Position numbers and translations under genes: made by a program
Assembly: GCA_028277545.1 (NCBI GenBank)
Contig: JANQGB010000918.1
Coordinates: 1 to 5,892 of the forward strand
DNA: 5,892 bases
Direction of reading: 5' to 3'
Source of the DNA: Phycisphaerae bacterium
GTDB taxonomy: Bacteria > Planctomycetota > Phycisphaerae > UBA1845
Shown: positions 1 to 5,892 of the stretch, piece by piece
How the letters are laid out: every line of letters starts with the position of its first letter
How positions within the stretch are numbered: position 1 is the first letter of the stretch
Notes under the pieces: generated by a model
Seen by the model: only the letters and a program-made list of their open reading frames with translations
What the model was told of the DNA's origin: nothing
Database searches by the model: none

Positions 1-60
1 GTGTCCGTCGAGGCCGATCTTGGCCAGTAAAACGCGGGGGCGGTGGCTGTTCTCGTTCAA
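1..60 (-). CDS. icmB: B12-binding small subunit of acyl-CoA mutase, N-terminal 20 codons only (cut by window edge)
   Basis: This is the start of the cobalamin-binding subunit that pairs with the large mutase subunit just upstream. The 20 visible codons read as a short polar lead followed by RVLLAKIGLDGH. This matches the start of the B12 domain of methylmalonyl/isobutyryl-CoA mutases, with Lys14, Asp18 and His20 at the exact spacing of Lys604, Asp608 and His610 in the Propionibacterium mutase. His610 is the lower axial cobalt ligand, so the window ends right at the predicted cobalt-binding residue. The start is TTG at 60, chosen because AGGA lies 7 bases upstream and the in-frame codons back to the large-subunit stop contain no ATG, GTG or TTG. 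The gap to the large subunit is 49 bases. The rest of the gene (usually about 130-140 codons in this family) lies outside. The isobutyryl-CoA assignment comes from the partner subunit. Confidence 0.82.
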   Translation of the reverse strand, partial: MNENSHRPRVLLAKIGLDGH

Positions 61-67
61 CGGGGCG

Positions 68-76
68 TCCTCACTC
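68..76 (-). promoter_or_regulatory. Ribosome binding site deciding the TTG start of the small mutase subunit
   Basis: The minus strand reads GAGTGAGGA here, with AGGA ending 7 bases before TTG at 60. No other start codon in this frame lies between the upstream stop at 110 and the conserved B12 motif. This site is therefore the main argument for a TTG start. Confidence 0.6.
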
Positions 77-109
77 CACTCGGGCGGCGGGCAGAACCCG
101 CTCTCGCGG

Positions 110-1756
<1,647 letters not shown>

Positions 1757-1759
1757 CAA

Positions 1760-2512
1760 TCACCCCTCCATCCAACGCGCCTTCCGCTTCTCGACGAACG
1801 CGGCGATGCCCTCGCCTGATTCGTCGCTGGTGAAACAATCGCGGAAGGCGCCCGGCTCGTCTCCGGTCAGGAACGCTCTCTTGGCCGCGGCAATGGCCTG
1901 CGGGCCGCCCCGGCCTAACTGCCTTCGTAAGTCATCAATCGCGGCGTTCAACCCGGCGGCGTCGGCCACAACCTCGTCCACCAGGCCGATGTCCTTGGCC
2001 TGGGCCGCCGAAATCGGCGCAGCGCCCCAGACCAGTCGCCGGGCCCAGGTGGGCCCCAGCAGGCGGAGGCTGCGCTGTGTTCCACCCCAGCCGGGAATCA
2101 ATCCCAGCGACGTCTCCGGTAGTCCGATCTTCACGGCCTCAGTCGCGATCCGGAAATCGCAGGCCAGCGAAATCTCGCAACCACCGCCCAGTGCCGCGCC
2201 GTGTAGAACCGCCACGGTTATCGACGGCAGCGCCGCCAGGGCGTCCATCACCTCGTTGCCGCGGATGGACATCTTGTGGGCCGCGTCGGCGTCGAAGCCA
2301 GCCATCTCCTTGATGTTCGCCCCGGCAATGAAGACCTTGCCTTCGGCCCGCAGCACGGTCATGCGTACGTCCTTGGCCCGGGCGGCGCCGTCCACCGCGG
2401 TGGCCAACTTCTCCAGCACGCTGGTGGACATCACGTTGAGCCCGCCCTCGGTGCTGAACAGGATGGTCGCCATCGACCCGTCGACGGTTAGCTTGACGTC
2501 GGTTTCACTCAT
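1760..2512 (-). CDS. Enoyl-CoA hydratase (crotonase family)
   Basis: This 250-residue cytoplasmic enzyme is predicted to add water to a trans-2-enoyl-CoA, most likely crotonyl-CoA in this operon, giving 3-hydroxyacyl-CoA. The length is typical of single-domain crotonases. The oxyanion-hole region FIAGANIKEM is at 61-70, and GAALGGGCE at 105-113 supplies the second oxyanion glycine (Gly110). Both catalytic acids are present: Glu113 and Glu133, 20 residues apart like Glu144 and Glu164 of rat mitochondrial hydratase. The motif PETSLGLIPGWGGTQR follows at 132-147. Having both glutamates favours hydratase over crotonase-fold isomerases that keep only one. The ATG at 2512 follows AAGAGGA with about 5 bases of spacing. 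The gene sits between the 3-hydroxybutyryl-CoA dehydrogenase and the mutase, and its stop is 3 bases before the mutase start, so the two are probably translationally coupled. Chain-length preference cannot be read from sequence. Confidence 0.92.
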   Translation of the reverse strand: MSETDVKLTVDGSMATILFSTEGGLNVMSTSVLEKLATAVDGAARAKDVRMTVLRAEGKVFIAGANIKEMAGFDADAAHKMSIRGNEVMDALAALPSITVAVLHGAALGGGCEISLACDFRIATEAVKIGLPETSLGLIPGWGGTQRSLRLLGPTWARRLVWGAAPISAAQAKDIGLVDEVVADAAGLNAAIDDLRRQLGRGGPQAIAAAKRAFLTGDEPGAFRDCFTSDESGEGIAAFVEKRKARWMEG

Positions 2513-2635
2513 GGCTGTCCTCTTGTCGTATGGCCAACCCAGGCTGGCCTGGTTCTTCCCGGTGCGAGTCCGTGTTGCGCTCCTGGCCGTGCCTTGACGC
2601 CGGCCTGCTAGCAGATCCGCGTCCCTATCCGGGAC
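2513..2635 (-). other. Largest intergenic gap in the operon, with short inverted repeats
   Basis: This is the only gap over 50 bases in the window. On the minus strand GTCCC-GGATA-GGGAC (2621-2635) follows directly after the hbd stop codon and can form a 5-bp GC hairpin with a 5-base loop. A perfect 10-base palindrome, CTGCTAGCAG, lies at 2605-2614. Nearer the hydratase gene, CCAGG and CCTGG flank four bases at 2539-2552. None is followed by a T run, so I do not call a terminator. The stretch has no coding signal beyond the hydratase ribosome binding site at 2518-2524. A role in RNA processing or in uneven expression of the flanking genes is possible but unproven. Confidence 0.35.
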
Positions 2636-3505
2636 TCACTTGTTGTAGTCGTAGAAGCCCCTCTTGGTCTTCTTGCCCAGCCGCCCTGCCGCCACCATCT
2701 TGCGGAGCAACGGGTTGGGACGGTAGCGGTCCTCACCCAGATCGCGGTGCAGCACCTCCATGATATCCAGACAGACGTCCAGGCCGATCAGGTCGGCGGT
2801 CTTGAGCGGGCCCATGGTGTGAGCGCAGCCCAGTTCCATGATGCCGTCGATGGCCGCGGGATCAGCGATGTTCTCCTGCGCGCAGGCAATGGCCTCGTTG
2901 ATCAGCGGCATCAGCACGCGGTTGGAGACGAACCCCGGGCTGTCGTTGGCCCGCAGCGGAGTCTTGCCTACGGCTGTCGCCAGGGCGATCGTCCGGTCCA
3001 GGGTGGCATCGTCGGTGTCCATGCCCACGATGACTTCGACCAGCTTCATCAGCGGCACCGGGTTGAAGAAGTGCATGCCGATGAAGCGATTGGGCTTGGA
3101 CGTTGCGGTTGCCAGCCGCGTGATGCTGATGCTCGAGGTGTTCGAGGCCAGAATACCGTCGTTTGGGAGAATCTCGTCACAGGCCTTGAGGATCTCCAGC
3201 TTGACGTCCAGCCGCTCGGTAGCGGCCTCGATGATCACCTGGCACTTGGGGAACTCCTTGATGCTGGCCGCCGGGTGCACGCGAGCCTTGGCGGCGTCGG
3301 CATCGGACTTCTCCATCTTCCCCTTGTCCGCCAGGCGGTCGAACATCTTGCCGACGAAGGTGATCCCGGCGTCCATCGCCGCAGTCACTGCGTCGTGCAC
3401 GTACACCTCGAACCCTGACTGGCTGAACACCTGGGCTATGCCACGCCCCATGGTGCCCGCGCCAATCACGCCAATCGGTTTGGTCTGGTCCACTGCTCCG
3501 CTCAT
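2636..3505 (-). CDS. hbd: 3-hydroxybutyryl-CoA dehydrogenase
   Basis: This 289-residue cytoplasmic enzyme oxidises 3-hydroxybutyryl-CoA to acetoacetyl-CoA with NAD(P), or runs the reverse reaction. The N-terminal Rossmann fold begins at residue 10 with PIGVIGAGTMGRGIAQ, whose GxGxxG loop is Gly15-Gly20. Ser124, His145 (in GMHFFNPVPLMKLVEV), Glu157 and Asn195 have exactly the spacing of Ser137, His158, Glu170 and Asn208 in the human short-chain enzyme, so the active site is complete. The C-terminal dimerisation domain ends in GRLGKKTKRGFYDYNK, a family hallmark. Length is that of the stand-alone bacterial type, not of the FadB fusion. ATG at 3505 is chosen over the in-frame GTG at 3520 because GGAGG at 3513-3517 lies 7 bases upstream of the ATG, whereas the GTG sits ahead of that site. 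It lies 24 bases after the small unknown gene. The chain-length call rests on family similarity. Confidence 0.94.
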   Translation of the reverse strand: MSGAVDQTKPIGVIGAGTMGRGIAQVFSQSGFEVYVHDAVTAAMDAGITFVGKMFDRLADKGKMEKSDADAAKARVHPAASIKEFPKCQVIIEAATERLDVKLEILKACDEILPNDGILASNTSSISITRLATATSKPNRFIGMHFFNPVPLMKLVEVIVGMDTDDATLDRTIALATAVGKTPLRANDSPGFVSNRVLMPLINEAIACAQENIADPAAIDGIMELGCAHTMGPLKTADLIGLDVCLDIMEVLHRDLGEDRYRPNPLLRKMVAAGRLGKKTKRGFYDYNK

Positions 3506-3512
3506 GTTGCCG

Positions 3513-3518
3513 CCTCCC
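3513..3518 (-). promoter_or_regulatory. Ribosome binding site fixing the hbd start
   Basis: The minus strand reads GGGAGG here, 7 bases before ATG at 3505. A longer reading from GTG at 3520 would place this Shine-Dalgarno sequence inside the coding region, so the five extra residues are unlikely to be translated. Confidence 0.7.
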
Positions 3519-3529
3519 ACAAATCGTGC

Positions 3530-3850
3530 CTACTTGTAGTCAATCCCCATCGCGTCTGCTTCGTCCCGCGTAAGGCCCATGGCTATCGCCACCAGTGCCG
3601 CCACCTCTTTGCCCCGCGCCTGTTCGTAAGCATCTAGTATGGCGGCCGACCGCTGCTCCTCTGGCGCGTCGCGCCATTCGTCCCAGATCGCGAATACGTG
3701 GAGTCGATCACTACCTTGGACCTGCTCTTCAACGATAGTGGGCCCTGTTTCTGTGGCCGTCGTCTCGTCACACTCAAGCTTGAGTTGTGCCACCCACTTA
3801 TCGTGGTTCTTATGTTGCTTACTCCCAGGTGCGCGACGTATGAACGCCAT
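3530..3850 (-). CDS. Small protein of unknown function, partner of the HEPN-like gene
   Basis: This 106-residue protein matches no family I can name with confidence. It has a basic N-terminus (about residues 1-18, rich in Arg, Lys and His), an acidic Thr-rich stretch to about residue 45, a probable beta strand with an aromatic core (LHVFAIWDEW), then two likely helices, the last containing MGLTRDEADAMGIDYK. It has no signal peptide or membrane segment, so it should be cytoplasmic. The gene is very likely real: GGAGG lies 6 bases before its ATG, and that site lies within the last codons and stop of the HEPN-like gene, whose stop is 3 bases upstream. Such coupling suggests the two products are made together and may bind each other. 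The base basic/acid-helical layout and pairing with an HEPN-like protein would suit an antitoxin-like or regulatory partner, but this is inference. Two sampled 60-base lines have 52% and 57% GC, below the metabolic genes. Confidence 0.75.
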   Translation of the reverse strand: MAFIRRAPGSKQHKNHDKWVAQLKLECDETTATETGPTIVEEQVQGSDRLHVFAIWDEWRDAPEEQRSAAILDAYEQARGKEVAALVAIAMGLTRDEADAMGIDYK

Positions 3851-3853
3851 AGG

Positions 3854-4351
3854 TCACCTCCACAACTCATCGTACCTGGTGCGAAACCACATGACATCCC
3901 GCACAAATCCTCGGAAGTCTCGCGGAGTGGTTCTCGTTCGCCAATACCGCATTGCCACGCGCCAGTTGGCCGCGACATTCATAGCTTTGCTCAACAGGCC
4001 ACTGCTCAAGCTCACGCCTAGCGGTTGATCGAGCTCCTCGCGCACCCTGATGATCAGCCTCGCCCAGAAGAACGGGTTGTGCAATGGTTCCTTCGTTCCT
4101 GCCAGACCCAAATCTTTGACTGCCAGCGGCCTGGGATCGTCGGCATGGGCCACCTGAATCGGAACCTGGTCTCTGTAGCCCCAGAGTCGGAAGAACGCAC
4201 ACTTGAGTGTGATCTCAACAGTGTATCCAAGCAGGTAGGTGGCGCCCATTCGACGCCCCTTCAGTGCCAGGACAATGCCGTCGCGAAACCGGTCCTCGCG
4301 GGCTGCCTCGAACTCGCTCAGGGTCTCAGTCTTGGGAATGCTAAGCGGCAT
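3854..4351 (-). CDS. HEPN-like domain protein
   Basis: This 165-residue cytoplasmic protein is predicted to be all-helical. Residues 32-54 carry GRRMGATYLLGYTVEITLK followed by CAFF, matching the G-x-Y-L-x-G-Y-x-x-E-x-x-L-K pattern of HEPN-type proteins. The C-terminal part has NWRVAMRY (129-136) and a last helix rich in Arg and aromatics ending at LWR. Many HEPN proteins are ribonuclease toxins or bind nucleotides, often paired with a small partner gene. However, the usual RNase motif (Arg, 4-6 residues, His) is missing: the only histidines are His69 and His91, and the nearest preceding arginine to His69 is Arg60, eight residues between. RNase activity therefore cannot be assumed. The ATG at 4351 lies 12 bases after the dehydrogenase stop with only a weak GAGCGAG ribosome site; the next gene follows after 3 bases. 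Sampled lines have 55-62% GC. The fold assignment is from motif recognition; the function is unknown. Confidence 0.7.
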   Translation of the reverse strand: MPLSIPKTETLSEFEAAREDRFRDGIVLALKGRRMGATYLLGYTVEITLKCAFFRLWGYRDQVPIQVAHADDPRPLAVKDLGLAGTKEPLHNPFFWARLIIRVREELDQPLGVSLSSGLLSKAMNVAANWRVAMRYWRTRTTPRDFRGFVRDVMWFRTRYDELWR

Positions 4352-4363
4352 TGCTCGCTCTTA

Positions 4364-5536
4364 TCACACCACTGACTCCCAGTTTGCCTCAGCGGCGGCC
4401 AGCACACCACGGGCTATGACCATCCGCTGCGCTTCGGACGTACCCTCGTAAATCTCGGTGATCTTGGCATCGCGGAGCAGGCGTTCGGCCGGGTAATCCT
4501 CACAGTAGCCGTACCCGCCGAAGATCTGCACCGCGTGGTTGGCACATTTGGACGAGGTCTCGCTGGCGAACAGCTTGGCCATGGCTCCGGTGTAAGAGAA
4601 ATCACCGCCGGTGTCTTTCAGCCACGCCGCCCGGTACACCAGCTCGCGCGAGGCGGCGATACCGACCGCCATGTCAGCCAGCTTGTGCTGTATCGCCTGG
4701 AATCTTCCCAGGGTCTGGCCGAACTGCTCGCGGGTATTGGCGTAGCGGGCCGACTCGTCCAGGCAGGCCTGGGCAATGCCCAGCGCCTGGGCGGAGATGC
4801 CGATCCGCCCCCCGTCCAGCGTAGCCAGCGCCTGGCTGGTACCCTTGCCGCGAGTGCCCAGCAGGTTCTGCTCGGGCACGCAGCAGTTCTCGAAAATGTG
4901 CTCGGCCGTGGTGGAGCAGCGGATGCCCAGCTTCTTTTCGAGCTTGCCGATGGTCAGGCCGGGCGTGTCGACCTCGACGATGAAGAAGCTCAAGCGGCGC
5001 GACTTCTTCACCTCCGGGTCGGTCAGGGCCAAGACCACCACCAGGCTGGCGTCACCGCCATTAGTGATGAAGATCTTGTTGCCGTTGATCTCCCACCCGC
5101 CGTTCTTCTGTTCGGCCCGGCATACGGCGGCCCCCATGTCGGTGCCGCTGCCCGCTTCGGTCAAGGCCAGGCAGCCGATCCACTCGCCGCTGGCCAGCTT
5201 GGGAAGGTACTTCTGCTTCTGCTCGTCGCTGCCGAAGAGCAGGATGGGTTCCACGCAAAGCGAGTTGTGGGCGCTGATCAGGACGCCGGTGCCGGCGCAG
5301 GCCCGGGAGATTTCCTCGACCACGATCGAGGACGCCACGCAGCCCATGCCCGCCCCGCCGTACTCTTCGGGGATGGTTATGCCGAAGAGGCCCATCTCGG
5401 CGAGCTTGGTTTTGAGCTCGTCGGACACGCGGCCGGCGTGGTCGCGTTCCTCGGCGCCCGGCGCTACTTCCTTCTCCGCGAAGTTGCGGAGTTCGTGCTG
5501 CAAAGCTCGATGGTCATCGTCAAGTTCGAAATCCAT
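4364..5536 (-). CDS. Acyl-CoA dehydrogenase, short-chain (butyryl-CoA-like)
   Basis: This 390-residue FAD enzyme is predicted to oxidise a short-chain acyl-CoA, plausibly butyryl-CoA to crotonyl-CoA, passing electrons to electron-transfer flavoprotein. The usual layout is present: an N-terminal helical domain (about 1-115), a middle beta domain opening with LALTEAGSGTDMGA (123-136, family signature 1), and a C-terminal helical domain with QIFGGYGYCEDYPAERLLRD (337-356, signature 2). Glu364 in EIYEGTSEAQR is the catalytic base, at the position of Glu376 in medium-chain dehydrogenase. ATG at 5536 is preferred to an in-frame ATG-free extension reaching 5572, since that extension would overlap the preceding gene's end at 5556 and adds 12 residues before the typical MDFELDDDHRAL start; a GAGAGAAG ribosome site lies just upstream of 5536. 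It follows the other dehydrogenase by 19 bases. Overall resemblance is to butyryl-CoA dehydrogenases, but a branched short-chain acyl-CoA is also possible. Confidence 0.93.
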   Translation of the reverse strand: MDFELDDDHRALQHELRNFAEKEVAPGAEERDHAGRVSDELKTKLAEMGLFGITIPEEYGGAGMGCVASSIVVEEISRACAGTGVLISAHNSLCVEPILLFGSDEQKQKYLPKLASGEWIGCLALTEAGSGTDMGAAVCRAEQKNGGWEINGNKIFITNGGDASLVVVLALTDPEVKKSRRLSFFIVEVDTPGLTIGKLEKKLGIRCSTTAEHIFENCCVPEQNLLGTRGKGTSQALATLDGGRIGISAQALGIAQACLDESARYANTREQFGQTLGRFQAIQHKLADMAVGIAASRELVYRAAWLKDTGGDFSYTGAMAKLFASETSSKCANHAVQIFGGYGYCEDYPAERLLRDAKITEIYEGTSEAQRMVIARGVLAAAEANWESVV

Positions 5537-5555
5537 GGATCTTCTCTCGAAAGAT

Positions 5556-5891
5556 TTAGACAGCCTGCTCAAGAACGCATCGGGCGATGATCAGGCGTTG
5601 TATTTCACTGGACCCTTCACCGATTTCGCAGAGTTTTGCGTCGCGCAGGTAGCGCTCGACGGGCATGTCCTTGGTGTAGCCATAGCCGCCATGGATCTGG
5701 ATGCTGTCCAGGCAGGCCTTGGTGGCTATCTCGCTGGCGAAGAGCTTGGCAACGGCGGAGGCTTCGTTGCTCGATTCGCCCGCATCCTGCAACAGCGCCG
5801 CCTTGCGTACCAGCAGGCGGGCGGCGTCCACGTGGGTGGCCATGTCCGCCAGCTTGAACTGGATGGCCTGGTGCTGGGCGATCGGCGCACC
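5556..5891 (-). CDS. Acyl-CoA dehydrogenase, C-terminal part (5' end outside window)
   Basis: The last 111 residues of a second acyl-CoA dehydrogenase are visible; the frame is open to the window edge and the gene starts beyond it. The visible part is the C-terminal helical domain: GAPIAQHQAIQFKLADMA, then IQIHGGYGYTKDMPVERYLRD (family signature 2) and CEIGEGSSEIQRLIIAR. The glutamate in IGEG is at the catalytic-base position seen in the short- and medium-chain dehydrogenases. An internal ATG at 5843 is not the true start, because conserved family sequence continues upstream of it. It differs clearly from the next gene (for example IGEGSSEIQR against IYEGTSEAQR), so the two are diverged paralogues rather than a recent duplication. 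A division of labour, such as straight against branched acyl-CoA, is plausible but not shown by the sequence. Confidence 0.92.
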   Translation of the reverse strand, partial: GAPIAQHQAIQFKLADMATHVDAARLLVRKAALLQDAGESSNEASAVAKLFASEIATKACLDSIQIHGGYGYTKDMPVERYLRDAKLCEIGEGSSEIQRLIIARCVLEQAV

Positions 5892-5892
5892 G

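Noticed and set aside
2621..2635. Intrinsic terminator after hbd
   Set aside because: The stem is only 5 bp and no T run follows; the next gene is in the same direction and belongs to the same pathway.
3639..4028. Plus-strand and out-of-frame open frames over the HEPN-like pair
   Set aside because: The minus-strand genes have good ribosome sites, tight spacing and HEPN-like motifs; the alternatives have none of these.
5537..5572. Upstream extension of the second acyl-CoA dehydrogenase by 12 residues
   Set aside because: It would overlap the end of the preceding gene, adds non-family residues, and the ATG at 5536 has its own purine-rich ribosome site and the normal family N-terminus.
4535..5590. 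Plus-strand open frame (351 codons) opposite the acyl-CoA dehydrogenase
   Set aside because: It is the antisense of a complete dehydrogenase with all catalytic residues; its Gly/Ala/Leu-rich translation has no family features.

Overview
The window is a GC-rich bacterial segment in which every supported gene lies on the minus strand, so transcription runs from high to low coordinates. Genes are packed end to end (gaps of 19, 12, 3, 24, 123, 3 and 49 bases), and nearly all starts have a recognisable Shine-Dalgarno sequence. This looks like the middle of one operon: its promoter would lie beyond base 5892 and its end below base 1. High GC, SD-led starts and acyl-CoA catabolism indicate a bacterium, but nothing here fixes the phylum.

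In transcription order the genes are: the C-terminal part of one acyl-CoA dehydrogenase (5556-5891); a complete second acyl-CoA dehydrogenase (4364-5536); an HEPN-like protein (3854-4351); a small protein of unknown function (3530-3850); 3-hydroxybutyryl-CoA dehydrogenase (2636-3505); an enoyl-CoA hydratase (1760-2512); the large subunit of a B12-dependent acyl-CoA mutase (110-1756); and the first 20 codons of the matching B12-binding small subunit (1-60), cut by the window edge just after the predicted cobalt-ligating histidine.

The metabolic genes form a coherent route. The mutase would interconvert isobutyryl-CoA and butyryl-CoA, a dehydrogenase would give crotonyl-CoA, the hydratase 3-hydroxybutyryl-CoA, and the last dehydrogenase acetoacetyl-CoA. 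No thiolase is visible. A quick annotation would call the mutase methylmalonyl-CoA mutase. However, the two residues that bind the methylmalonyl carboxylate (Tyr89 and Arg207 in the Propionibacterium enzyme) are Phe78 and Gln196 here, the pair known from isobutyryl-CoA mutase. The operon therefore looks suited to isobutyrate, valine-derived or branched acyl-CoA metabolism rather than the propionate pathway.

The odd part is the central pair (3530-4351). An HEPN-like gene and a small gene, 3 bases apart and lower in GC in the lines I counted, sit inside the catabolic operon without breaking its tight spacing. They have no evident role in fatty-acid metabolism and look like an acquired accessory module, possibly toxin-antitoxin-like; that function is inference. 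I saw no tRNA, rRNA, CRISPR array, insertion sequence or convincing intrinsic terminator.
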